From JAXHLG01 sp046497225 (GTDB lineage: Bacteria; Patescibacteriota; Minisyncoccia; Moranbacterales; DUUL01): a DNA stretch of 25,278 nucleotides. Location of the stretch: contig JAWOGA010000007.1 in the NCBI GenBank assembly GCA_046497225.1, positions 1 to 25,278 on the forward strand. The letters run 5' to 3'. The notes under the pieces were generated by a model. The model did no database searches. It saw nothing but the letters and a program-made list of their open reading frames with translations, and was not told the DNA's origin. A program made the position numbers and the translations under genes. Below, piece by piece: positions 5,030-12,862 of this stretch (positions are counted from its first letter, which is position 1; each line of letters begins with the position of its first letter).

Positions 5030-5914
5030 ATGGAAGGAAAAATCTCCAAAATCCAAGATGATAAGATTGCTTCTGCACAAGCACAGGATGAAGCGACTGG
5101 CAAAGAGACTCATGAAGTTAAACATGAGAATACCATTTTCGCTGAACCGCTTTTTGAGGTAGGAGGCTTTCAAGTAACCAATTCTTTTTTGAGTAGCTTA
5201 ATCGTCACCTTTGTGTTGGTGGCTTTTTTTATTGCTGCCGGTTGGAAAATTAAGAATATCCCCAAAGGGTTTCAAAACTTTTTCGAGGTTATTTTAGAGG
5301 GGGCTTTAGACTTTGTGGATAGCATTACCGGAAATAGAAAAACTTCAGAAAAACTTTTGCCGATTACACTGACTTTGTTTTTGTTTATTCTCCTAAATAA
5401 TTGGTTCGGAATTTTGCCCATTATTGGGACAATCGGAGTCGTGCAAAGCCATGGCGGGCATGATGTGCTGATACCTTTCTTCCGAGGAGGCACGGCTGAT
5501 CTGAATATGACTTTGGCTTTGTCGCTTTTTGCGGTAATAGGTTCTCATATAATCGGGGTTTTAAGTGTTGGAGCATGGAAACATTTTAATAAATTTATTA
5601 ATTTTGAAGCTTTAATGGAAATACCCGGCAAGATAGCTAAAGACAAAACAGTTATCTTTGTTAATCCCATTAAATTTTTTGTTGGCTTTATGGAGATAAT
5701 AAGCGAATTTGCTAAAGTGGCCTCCCTTTCTTTCAGGCTTTTTGGAAATATTTTTGCCGGAGAGGTTTTATTGGCTTCCATGGCAATGATTTTTGCTTTT
5801 GCCGTTCCGTTGCCATTTATGTTTTTGGAAGTGTTAGTGGGACTTGTGCAGGCGGCTGTATTTGCTATACTGACCCTTGTGTTTATGAGTATTTCCATGA
5901 GCTCTGATCATTAA
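5030..5914 (+). CDS. atpB: F-type ATP synthase subunit a
   Basis: Subunit a of the membrane F0 sector, forming the ion half-channels beside the c-ring. The essential arginine is Arg236 in SLSFRLFGNIFAGE, followed by a helix carrying Gln274 (GLVQAAVFAILT). Five to six membrane helices begin at about residue 53 (FLSSLIVTFVLVAFFIAAG), after a 50-residue polar N-terminal tail rich in K, D and E. A loop of about 35 residues at 182-216 (HFNKFINFEALMEIPGKIAK) is longer than in E. coli. I place the start at the ATG at 5030; a TTG directly before it would add one residue. The protein is 294 residues long. It is the second gene of the atp operon and lacks a clear ribosome binding site. Confidence 0.95.
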   Translation: MEGKISKIQDDKIASAQAQDEATGKETHEVKHENTIFAEPLFEVGGFQVTNSFLSSLIVTFVLVAFFIAAGWKIKNIPKGFQNFFEVILEGALDFVDSITGNRKTSEKLLPITLTLFLFILLNNWFGILPIIGTIGVVQSHGGHDVLIPFFRGGTADLNMTLALSLFAVIGSHIIGVLSVGAWKHFNKFINFEALMEIPGKIAKDKTVIFVNPIKFFVGFMEIISEFAKVASLSFRLFGNIFAGEVLLASMAMIFAFAVPLPFMFLEVLVGLVQAAVFAILTLVFMSISMSSDH

Positions 5915-5984
5915 GACGAGGCCGGCATTGATTTTATTAAAGGAATTTAAAAGTTTAACAGTAAATAATTATTAATTTAAATTT

Positions 5985-6224
5985 ATGGAAGGAGAAATGT
6001 TGAGACAAGCGGTAGATTTGACCATGCTTGCTAAAGGTCTAGCAATTGGGTTAGGTTCTATTGGCCCGGCTATCGGTATCGGTATGATAGGCGCTAAGGC
6101 TATGGAAGCCATTGGCAGAAACCCGGAAGTGTCCGGAAAAATTGTTGCGCCCATGCTTTTAGCTGCCGCTTTTGCCGAAGCTATTGCTATTTATGCTTTG
6201 GTTGTAGCGTTCACTATTAGCTAA
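5985..6224 (+). CDS. atpE: F-type ATP synthase subunit c
   Basis: The 79-residue c subunit, a hairpin of two helices that forms the rotor ring. The ion carboxylate is Glu65 (AAAFAEAIAIYAL), and the polar loop has Arg45-Asn46-Pro47. Sodium-binding rings such as that of Ilyobacter have Gln at position 32 and Ser at 66; here those are Ile32 and Ala66, in the same numbering, so proton coupling is expected. The glycine-rich first helix (GLAIGLGSIGPAIGIGMIG) is typical. Two starts are possible: the ATG at 5985 and one four codons downstream at 5997, with GGAAGGAG between them. I keep the first, because the AGGAG would be only two bases from the second. Confidence 0.95.
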   Translation: MEGEMLRQAVDLTMLAKGLAIGLGSIGPAIGIGMIGAKAMEAIGRNPEVSGKIVAPMLLAAAFAEAIAIYALVVAFTIS

Positions 6225-6238
6225 TTGCTATTTTCTTA

Positions 6239-6260
6239 GGACTTCGTTTCGGCGAAGTCT
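6239..6260 (+). ncRNA. intercistronic hairpin between atpE and atpF
   Basis: GACTTCG (6240-6246) and CGAAGTC (6253-6259) form a perfect seven-pair stem with a six-base loop (an extra G-T pair closes it at 6239/6260). There is no T-run, so it is not a terminator. It lies just after the gene for the subunit needed in the highest copy number, a position where a hairpin can protect an upstream message end. Confidence 0.5.
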
Positions 6261-6305
6261 CGTTGAGAATATCAATGGATGATAAATTAACGATTAAATT
6301 AAACT

Positions 6306-6806
6306 ATGGAAGCTATAATTGAATCATTTCACTTGGACTTGAAAATTTTAATTGCTCAGTTGATCAATTTTTCGGTTGTTTTAATTGTGCTTTATAAATT
6401 TGCTTACAAGCCTCTTTTGAAGAAGATGAATGAGAGAACCGAGGTTATTCAAAAAGGACTGGAGGATGCCAAAAAGTCTCAGGAGCAACTAAGTGAAGCT
6501 GAAAAAGTCAAAGAACAAAAAATCATAGAAGCTCGAAAGGAAGCCAAGGAAATTCTAGAAGAAGCTCGTCAGAGAGCGGAAGACAATAAAAGGGAAATTA
6601 CAGAAAAATCAAAAGAAGAAGGGCAAAAGATAATAGAAGAAGCCAGAGAGCAAATCAACAAAGAGAAGGAAAAAATGCTCAAAGAAGTAAAAAGCCGGCT
6701 GGGTGAATTGACTGTTTTAGCTGTTGAAAAAGTCTTAAGTGAAAAAATCAAAGAAGATGGAGATAAGAAATTAGTTGAAAAGGCGGTCAAAGAAATTGAA
6801 AAATGA
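6306..6806 (+). CDS. atpF: F-type ATP synthase subunit b
   Basis: The peripheral-stalk subunit b, 166 residues. One membrane helix lies at about 15-32 (LIAQLINFSVVLIVLYKF), followed by the conserved KPLLKKMNERTEVIQKGL and a long charged coiled coil to residue 140 (repeats of EA, EE and KE), then an amphipathic C-terminal end (LAVEKVLSEKIKEDGDKKLV) that binds the delta subunit. The size and hydropathy are those of a standard b subunit and only one b gene is present, so it is expected to act as a homodimer. It follows the intercistronic hairpin and precedes atpH by 64 bases. Confidence 0.95.
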   Translation: MEAIIESFHLDLKILIAQLINFSVVLIVLYKFAYKPLLKKMNERTEVIQKGLEDAKKSQEQLSEAEKVKEQKIIEARKEAKEILEEARQRAEDNKREITEKSKEEGQKIIEEAREQINKEKEKMLKEVKSRLGELTVLAVEKVLSEKIKEDGDKKLVEKAVKEIEK

Positions 6807-6870
6807 AATGAAAAAGAATTGCCAAAAGATAAGCGTAGTTTTTAGAAGATGTTAAGTAAGTTAATTACAT

Positions 6871-7272
6871 ATGAAAATAACTAGTAAACAGTATGCCAAG
6901 TTTTTAAGCGATATATCTCGAAGAAAAGACGAGGAACAGGATGTTTTGTTAAAAAAAATAGCCAAAGTTATTAAAAAAAATAGGGATGAAAAAAAAGTCA
7001 AGGAAATTGAGAAAATTTTTAATGATATTGAGAAAAGGGAGAGCGGGATTTTGGAGGCGATAGTTTATTCCGGAGAAAAATTAAATAAAGATCAGTTGGA
7101 TGTTATTAAAGAGAAATTGGCTAAAAAGAAGAATGTATCTAAAAATAAAGTTGAAATATCCAATGTTTTAGATAAAAGAATCAAAGGAGGTTTGTTGATA
7201 AAAGCGGAAAATGAAATTTTTGATGGAACTTTAGACGGCAAGTTAAAGCAATTAAGAAAGGCGTTGGTTTAA
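6871..7272 (+). CDS. atpH: F-type ATP synthase subunit delta (short)
   Basis: The delta subunit links the b stalk to the top of the alpha/beta hexamer. The C-terminal signature is clear: DKRIKGGLLIKAENEIFDG then TLDGKLKQLRKAL, matching the GG-hydrophobic-D-G-S/T-hydrophobic-L pattern of the family. The protein is only 133 residues against about 175-180 in most bacteria, and the shortfall is in the N-terminal helical domain, which is reduced and very lysine-rich (for example KKIAKVIKKNRDEKKVKEIEK). The position between b and alpha is canonical. I take the ATG at 6871; no upstream in-frame start lengthens it, as the spacer before it is not coding. Confidence 0.88.
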   Translation: MKITSKQYAKFLSDISRRKDEEQDVLLKKIAKVIKKNRDEKKVKEIEKIFNDIEKRESGILEAIVYSGEKLNKDQLDVIKEKLAKKKNVSKNKVEISNVLDKRIKGGLLIKAENEIFDGTLDGKLKQLRKALV

Positions 7273-7313
7273 TTTTAAAAAGTTTTATTATAATAAATTG
7301 CTAAATATATATT

Positions 7314-8897
7314 ATGAACAAAGACTACATCGTTGAAAATCTTAAAAAACAAATTTTAGACTTTGATAGCGGCATGGAGACCAAAAAAACCGGAAAAGTA
7401 GTTGAGGTGGGAGACGGGGTTGCTAAGATAGTCGGTTTGGATGAGGTTATGATGTCGGAAATGGTTAAATTTGAAGTTGAAAAGAAAGGAGAGGATATTT
7501 ATGGATTAGCCATGAACTTGGAAGAAGGCGAAGTGGGAGTTATAGTTATTGGGAATATCGATTTAATTAAAGAAGGCGATACGGTTGTTTCTACCGGAAA
7601 AGTTTTGTCTGTTCCGGCAAGCGAGGATATGATTGGAAGGGTTATTAACCCTCTTGGTGAAGCAATAGATGGCAAAGAGGCACTGGAAAGCAAAGAAACT
7701 TACCCTATAGAAAAGATAGCCCCGGGCGTTATTTCCAGGGAAGAAGTTAAACAACCATTGCAAACAGGTATCAAATCTATTGATGCCATGATTCCGATAG
7801 GCAGAGGCCAAAGAGAGTTGATTATCGGAGACAGGCAAACCGGTAAAACCGCTATTGCAATTGATTCTATTATCAATCAAAAAGATCAGGATGTAGTGTG
7901 TATTTATGTTGCTATAGGACAAAAAAAATCAAAAGTAGCGCAAATTGTTTCCAAGCTTGAAGAGCATGGAGCAATGGATCATACTATTGTTGTAGTTGCG
8001 GGAGCATCTGACCCCGCCGCTTTTTCTTTTATTGCTCCTTATGCCGGTTGCACGATTGGAGAATATTTTATGAACCAAGGAAAAGATGTTATGGTGGTTT
8101 ATGATGATTTATCCAAACATGCCTCATCTTACAGACAGATATCTTTATTACTGAGAAGGCCTCCTGGAAGAGAGGCTTACCCGGGAGACGTTTTTTATCT
8201 TCATTCCAGGCTTTTGGAAAGGGCTGCCAAACTAAGTAAAGAATTTGGGGGAGGATCTTTAACCGCTTTGCCCGTTATTGAAACTCAAGCCGGAGACATT
8301 TCTGCTTTTATTCCGACTAATGTTATCTCTATTACGGACGGACAGATATTTTTAGAGGCTGATCTCTTTTACCAAGGTTTTAGGCCGGCTATTAATGTAG
8401 GCCTTTCTGTTTCCAGAGTGGGATCTTCGGCTCAAACCAAAGCTATGAAAAAGGTGGCCGGAAAAGTTAAGTTGGAACTAGCCCAGTTTAGGGAATTGGA
8501 AGCTTTTACTCAATTCGGTTCAGATTTGGATGAACGAACTAAACGTAAAATAGAGAGAGGCTATAGAACCAGAGAGGTTTTAAAGCAAAATCAATATGCT
8601 TCTTTGCCGATGGAGAAGCAAGTGGTTGTGATGTGGGCGTTGAATAATGAATATTTTGATGATATAGAAGTGGAAAAAATCAGACAAATAGAGGGGGAAT
8701 TACTTCAATATTTTAGTGAAGCCGGTCAAGATGTTTTGAATAAGATAAAAGAAAAGAAGGAATTAGATGAAGAATTAGAAGGAGAGATCAGAAAAATAGT
8801 TGAGTCATATAAAAGTACTATTGAAGCGGAAGAATCTACTGATGGTGAAAAAAATTTGGAGAATGAAGAAGAGGAAAAAGAAAGCGGCAAAAAATAG
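7314..8897 (+). CDS. atpA: F-type ATP synthase subunit alpha
   Basis: The non-catalytic nucleotide-binding subunit of F1, 527 residues. The N-terminal beta-barrel (about 20-95) is followed by the nucleotide-binding domain with Walker A GDRQTGKT at 172-179, Walker B strand DVMVVYDDL near 258-266, and the arginine that reaches the catalytic site, Arg368 in LSVSRVGSSAQ. The C-terminal helical domain ends in an acidic tail (about 500-527, TDGEKNLENEEEEKESGKK) that goes beyond the usual end of the family. It is preceded only by A/T-rich sequence. Position between delta and gamma is canonical. Confidence 0.97.
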   Translation: MNKDYIVENLKKQILDFDSGMETKKTGKVVEVGDGVAKIVGLDEVMMSEMVKFEVEKKGEDIYGLAMNLEEGEVGVIVIGNIDLIKEGDTVVSTGKVLSVPASEDMIGRVINPLGEAIDGKEALESKETYPIEKIAPGVISREEVKQPLQTGIKSIDAMIPIGRGQRELIIGDRQTGKTAIAIDSIINQKDQDVVCIYVAIGQKKSKVAQIVSKLEEHGAMDHTIVVVAGASDPAAFSFIAPYAGCTIGEYFMNQGKDVMVVYDDLSKHASSYRQISLLLRRPPGREAYPGDVFYLHSRLLERAAKLSKEFGGGSLTALPVIETQAGDISAFIPTNVISITDGQIFLEADLFYQGFRPAINVGLSVSRVGSSAQTKAMKKVAGKVKLELAQFRELEAFTQFGSDLDERTKRKIERGYRTREVLKQNQYASLPMEKQVVVMWALNNEYFDDIEVEKIRQIEGELLQYFSEAGQDVLNKIKEKKELDEELEGEIRKIVESYKSTIEAEESTDGEKNLENEEEEKESGKK

Positions 8898-9051
8898 GGA
8901 ATGGCAATTTGTGATTCGCTGTTGGTGGCTGGTTATTGGGTAGGCAATTTTAAATTTTGAATCAATTTTCTAATTTCTAAATCTTTTCAACCCTTAGTTT
9001 TAGCTGCTGAATCTCAACTTTATAAACTTTATAAACTTTTTACTAACGTTT
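8898..9051 (+). other. atpA-atpG spacer with AACTTTATA tandem copies
   Basis: This 154-base spacer is the longest inside the operon apart from none. It ends in three tandem copies of a nine-base unit: AACTTTATA at 9016-9024 and 9025-9033 and AACTTTTTA at 9034-9042, directly before the atpG start. No gene or hairpin is visible in it. Confidence 0.5.
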
Positions 9052-10026
9052 ATGGCAAATAGCACCAAAGAAATTCAAAGAAGAATAAAATCGGTTAAAA
9101 ATACCCGGAAAATAACCAGGGCAATGGAAATGGTGTCTGCGGCTAAAATGAGGAAAGAGGTGGAAAGAGTTTTAGCGATAAGAAGCTATGCTCATTCTGC
9201 TTGGAATGTTTTAACCAATTTATCCAAAAGCCTGAGAAGATATCAGCATGGGCTTTTGGAGGCTAGAGAAGTTGAAAGAGTATTGGTTGTTTTGGTGACT
9301 TCCAATCGAGGTTTGTGTGGCAGTTATAATTCCCAATTGATTAATAAAGTTATGAATCAAGTAAAAAATCCGGGCTTGATAAAAATCAATAGAGTGGCCG
9401 GAAGAAGAATAAGCTCTCAGGTGGCTGATGAGGATGTCCAATTTGATTTTGTAGCTGTGGGAAAGAAAGGATTTAATTATTTGACTGCTAGGAATTATAA
9501 CGTAAACGCTCTTTTTGAGGATTTTAATTATAGCCCTAGCCTTTATGATGTTAGGTCATTGGCTAAAATGGTGATGGATGATTATTCGGAGAGGAAGTAT
9601 GACAAGGTTGTCTTAGCTTATACTGATTATATCAATACTATGAATCAACAGCCTCGTTTAAGGCAGTTGTTGCCGATTTCTCAAATTGATCTGGAAAAAC
9701 AAATTGAAGAGATGAGCAGTACAGAAAATGGACCCAAAAAAGAACAAGAGGAAGAGGATTCACCCATTGGATATAAAATCGAACCAAGTCCCGAGCAAGT
9801 AGTTGAACACATTTTACCTCGCTTAGTGGAAATGCAATTATACCACGCTATTTTGGAGTCAAATGCATCCAAAGAATCTGCTAGAATGATGGCAATGAAA
9901 AATGCCAGCGATGCCGCTTCTGATATGACAGAACAGTTGCAATATTCCTATAATCAGCTCCGTCAAGCCGCTATTACTCAAGAAATTACCGAAATTACTA
10001 CGGGGAAGCTGGCACTGGAGGATTAG
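9052..10026 (+). CDS. atpG: F-type ATP synthase subunit gamma
   Basis: The rotating central shaft of F1. The family start is clear (KEIQRRIKSVKNTRKITRAM, residues 6-25, then EMVSAAKMRK), the middle has VLVTSNRGLCGSYN (about 80-93), and the C-terminal shaft helix reads YHAILESNASKESARMMAMK to NQLRQAAITQEITEITTG, as in all gamma subunits. At 324 residues it is about 35 longer than typical. Most of the extra length is an acidic stretch at about 215-242 (EEMSSTENGPKKEQEEEDSP) just before the C-terminal helix. The gene lies between alpha and beta as usual. Confidence 0.96.
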   Translation: MANSTKEIQRRIKSVKNTRKITRAMEMVSAAKMRKEVERVLAIRSYAHSAWNVLTNLSKSLRRYQHGLLEAREVERVLVVLVTSNRGLCGSYNSQLINKVMNQVKNPGLIKINRVAGRRISSQVADEDVQFDFVAVGKKGFNYLTARNYNVNALFEDFNYSPSLYDVRSLAKMVMDDYSERKYDKVVLAYTDYINTMNQQPRLRQLLPISQIDLEKQIEEMSSTENGPKKEQEEEDSPIGYKIEPSPEQVVEHILPRLVEMQLYHAILESNASKESARMMAMKNASDAASDMTEQLQYSYNQLRQAAITQEITEITTGKLALED

Positions 10027-10034
10027 AATCAATA

Positions 10035-10066
10035 AAACATTTAAGCATATAAACATTTAAGTATAT
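10035..10066 (+). repeat. 16-base tandem duplication before atpD
   Basis: AAACATTTAAGCATAT (10035-10050) is followed at once by AAACATTTAAGTATAT (10051-10066), a tandem copy with one substitution. It fills the spacer before the atpD ATG at 10071. Confidence 0.85.
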
Positions 10067-10070
10067 TAAA

Positions 10071-11483
10071 ATGAGTAAAAATATTGGGAAAATATCACAA
10101 ATCATTGGTCCGGTTGTAGATGTTGAATTTGAAGAAGATCAATTGCCGGCAATCAACGATGCGCTTGAAGTTCAAGCTAAAACCCAAGAAGGGGGAAGGA
10201 TTGTTCTTGAGGTGGCCAGACATTTAGGATCAAGTCAAGTCAGAACTGTAGCTATGACTTCCACGGATGGTCTTCAGAGAGGAACTGAGGTTCGGGGAGC
10301 GGGTCAGCCCATTTCTGTTCCGGTCGGGAAAGAAGCTTTGGGAAGAATGTTTAACGTTTTAGGAGAAGTTGTTGATGATGTAAAAGGAGAGGTGAAGAAC
10401 AAGAAGGAATATCCGATTCACAGGGAGTCTCCTGATTTTGCCAGCCAATCAACCAAGCAAGAAGTACTGGAAACCGGAATTAAAGTTGTTGATTTGATTT
10501 GCCCTTTCTTGAAAGGCGGAAAAGTGGGATTATTCGGTGGCGCCGGTGTAGGAAAAACTGTTTTGATTCAGGAATTAATCAGAAATATAGCCCAGGAGCA
10601 CGGTGGGTATTCTGTTTTTGCCGGTGTTGGAGAAAGAACTAGGGAAGGCAATGATTTGTATAATGAAATGAAAGACTCGGGAGTGATAGATAAAACTACT
10701 TTGGTCTTTGGTCAAATGAATGAACCGCCGGGAGCTAGGCAAAGAGTGGCTCTTTCGGCTCTTTCTATGGCTGAATATTTCAGGGATGAGGAAAATAGGG
10801 ATGTGTTGCTTTTTATTGATAACATATTTCGTTTTACTCAAGCCGGAGCCGAGGTTTCCGCTCTATTGGGAAGAATTCCTTCTTCTGCCGGATATCAGCC
10901 TACATTAGCTGAGGATATGGGTAAATTGCAAGAAAGAATTACCTCTACCGATAAAGGGTCTATTACTTCTATTCAAGCTGTTTATGTTCCGGCCGATGAT
11001 ATCACTGATCCCGCTCCGGCAACAACTTTTACTCATCTTGATTCAACCGTAGTGCTTTCCAGAGCTTTGTCTGAATTGGGAATTTATCCGGCTGTGGATC
11101 CTCTTGATTCTAATTCGACCATACTTGACCCTAAGATTATTGGAGAGGAGCATTATGAAGTAGCTAGAGATGTTCAAAAAGTCTTGCAGAAACATAAGGA
11201 TTTGCAGGATATTATTGCTATTTTGGGTATGGAGGAGCTTTCTGATGAGGATAAATTAACCGTTTCCAGAGCTAGAAAAATCCAAAGGTTCTTATCTCAG
11301 CCTTTTTTCGTGGCAGAGCAATTTACCGGACAAGAAGGTAGATACGTTTCTATTGAAGACACTATTAAAGGATTCAAAGAAATTTTGGATGGAAAGCACG
11401 ATGATAAAAATGAACTTGATTTCTATATGAAAGGAAATATTGAAGAAGTAGTAGAAGCATCTAAAGAAAATCAAGAGAAATAA
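10071..11483 (+). CDS. atpD: F-type ATP synthase subunit beta
   Basis: The catalytic subunit of F1, 470 residues. Walker A is GGAGVGKT at 156-163, the catalytic glutamate and its neighbour are Glu188-Arg189 in GERTREGNDLY, Walker B is DVLLFIDNIFRFTQAG, and the DELSEED-type lever appears as MEELSDEDKLTV. The family signature PAVDPLDSNS is present. Length and order are standard. It lacks a Shine-Dalgarno sequence and starts four bases after the tandem duplication. Confidence 0.98.
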   Translation: MSKNIGKISQIIGPVVDVEFEEDQLPAINDALEVQAKTQEGGRIVLEVARHLGSSQVRTVAMTSTDGLQRGTEVRGAGQPISVPVGKEALGRMFNVLGEVVDDVKGEVKNKKEYPIHRESPDFASQSTKQEVLETGIKVVDLICPFLKGGKVGLFGGAGVGKTVLIQELIRNIAQEHGGYSVFAGVGERTREGNDLYNEMKDSGVIDKTTLVFGQMNEPPGARQRVALSALSMAEYFRDEENRDVLLFIDNIFRFTQAGAEVSALLGRIPSSAGYQPTLAEDMGKLQERITSTDKGSITSIQAVYVPADDITDPAPATTFTHLDSTVVLSRALSELGIYPAVDPLDSNSTILDPKIIGEEHYEVARDVQKVLQKHKDLQDIIAILGMEELSDEDKLTVSRARKIQRFLSQPFFVAEQFTGQEGRYVSIEDTIKGFKEILDGKHDDKNELDFYMKGNIEEVVEASKENQEK

Positions 11484-11559
11484 TGGACAAATTTGCAACA
11501 ACCTGCATTTTCGTTAAAATTACAAGTTTGTTGAACTCTAAGTTATAAGTTATCTTAAA

Positions 11560-12018
11560 ATGGCGAAGAAAAAAATAATTTTAAAAGTTGCAACGCCGGA
11601 AAGAATTGTTTTGGAAGAAGAGATAGAGCAAATTACCCTTCCAACCCAAGAGGGGGTTATTACTGTTTTGCCTGATCATATACCTTTAATCACTAATCTG
11701 GTTTCCGGGGTGGCTGCAGTTGTGTCTGGCGGAGAATTAAAAGAGATGGCTATTTCGGGAGGTTTTTTGGAACTTCATAATAATGAGCTTACTATTTTGG
11801 CTGATACTGCTGAGAAAGCTGATGAAATTGACATAGAGAGAGCTGAAGAAGCCAGAAAAAAGGCCATTGAACAAAAACAAGACAAAAGGAAATTTTTGGA
11901 TGAAACCCAATTTGCCACTGTTTTGTCAAAGATAGAAAAAGAGTCCGCTAGAATAAAATTAGCCAAAAGATATCAACGCAGAAGCAAGCGAAGGATTAAT
12001 TTGAACGACCATCAGTAG
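11560..12018 (+). CDS. atpC: F-type ATP synthase subunit epsilon
   Basis: The regulatory epsilon subunit, 152 residues. The N-terminal beta-sandwich (about 6-84; ITLPTQEGVITVLPDHIPLI is the family hallmark) contacts the c-ring. The C-terminal helical part contains IDIERAEEARKKA (90-102), which fits the I/L-D-x-x-R-A motif that binds ATP in Bacillus epsilon, so ATP-regulated inhibition is possible. The C-terminus is longer and more basic than usual (about residues 128-152, KRYQRRSKRRINLNDHQ). It is the last gene of the operon and converges with the glycosyltransferase gene, leaving four bases between the stops. Confidence 0.94.
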   Translation: MAKKKIILKVATPERIVLEEEIEQITLPTQEGVITVLPDHIPLITNLVSGVAAVVSGGELKEMAISGGFLELHNNELTILADTAEKADEIDIERAEEARKKAIEQKQDKRKFLDETQFATVLSKIEKESARIKLAKRYQRRSKRRINLNDHQ

Positions 12019-12022
12019 GGAT

Positions 12023-12853
12023 TTATTTTTTCTTTTTAGTGAAGCGCTTAAAGTCCTTAAGCGCTTTTTTAATTTCTTTCTTTCCTGAAAATTGGTGATA
12101 TAGTAATCTCAAATAAAAAAAAGCCCAAAAATAAGGCTTCAAATAAGAAGGATAATTTTTGTGAAAAAAAATTAAACCGCTTTTAACTAAGTGATAGTTT
12201 TTAGTCTTTGAATTTGATGAGTGCGATTCCGTGTGAAAAATAGTGGTATTTAAGAGTGTTTTTAATTTAAATCCGGCCTTCTTGGCTCTTAAGCAAAAAT
12301 CTGCGTCTTCATAATAAAGAAAATAGGATTCATCTAAAAATCCTATTTTTTTAAAAACACTGCTCTTGATCAATAAACAAGCTCCGGTAAGATAATCTGG
12401 TTTTTTTTTGTTAGAGTGCGTGGCTTTCATTTTTAACCAATTGAGTTCACCCGATTCAAAAAGAGTTGTTCCTTGCGGGTGTTTTATCTTTGGAGAAATA
12501 ATATCAAACCTTTTCGTTTCTTTTATTAACTGTTTTAAACTTTCTTTTTTTAGTTGAGTATCCGGGTTTATTAACAAGATGTTGCTAAAAAAATCTTGTT
12601 TAAGAGCTTTTTTTATGCCTTGGTTTACAGCTTTGGCAAAGCCGGTGTTAGCCTTGTTTTTAATTAGCTTAACAGCTTGATTTTTGTATTTTCTTTTAAT
12701 TATAGAGACGGTTTTATCGCGGGAGTTGTTGTCAATAACGAATATTTTAGTTGCGGATTTTAAACATTTAGCATTATTCAAAATAGAATTAAGACACTTT
12801 TGAATATTTTCTTGATTGTTATAGGTTATGACAATAACAGCGTTTTTTTTCAT
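12023..12853 (-). CDS. family 2 glycosyltransferase, rhamnosyltransferase-like
   Basis: A GT-A fold enzyme of 276 residues that transfers a sugar from a nucleotide donor, probably onto a lipid-linked or surface glycan. The first strand and loop AVIVITYNNQENIQKCLNSI, then VIDNNSRDKT (39-48), are the nucleotide-binding part; NPDT (96-99) stands for the metal-binding DxD, and DYLTGACLLI plus YEDADFCLRAKKAGF (about 181-195) holds the acceptor-side Glu-Asp catalytic base. This arrangement is typical of WbbL-like rhamnosyltransferases, but the sugar is not certain. No membrane segment is obvious. The C-terminus is lysine-rich because the atp terminator is encoded there. The flippase gene lies just upstream on the same strand (nine bases), so both likely serve one glycan pathway. 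Confidence 0.88.
   Translation of the reverse strand: MKKNAVIVITYNNQENIQKCLNSILNNAKCLKSATKIFVIDNNSRDKTVSIIKRKYKNQAVKLIKNKANTGFAKAVNQGIKKALKQDFFSNILLINPDTQLKKESLKQLIKETKRFDIISPKIKHPQGTTLFESGELNWLKMKATHSNKKKPDYLTGACLLIKSSVFKKIGFLDESYFLYYEDADFCLRAKKAGFKLKTLLNTTIFHTESHSSNSKTKNYHLVKSGLIFFHKNYPSYLKPYFWAFFYLRLLYHQFSGKKEIKKALKDFKRFTKKKK
12042..12070 (+). terminator. terminator of the atp operon
   Basis: AAGCGCTTAA (12042-12051) and TTAAGCGCTT (12057-12066) form a perfect ten-pair stem with loop AGTCC, followed by a T-run to 12070. It serves the plus strand and lies inside the last codons of the convergent glycosyltransferase gene. On the minus strand no T-run follows the stem, so it should not end that transcript. 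Confidence 0.9.
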
Positions 12854-12862
12854 TTTGGAAGC

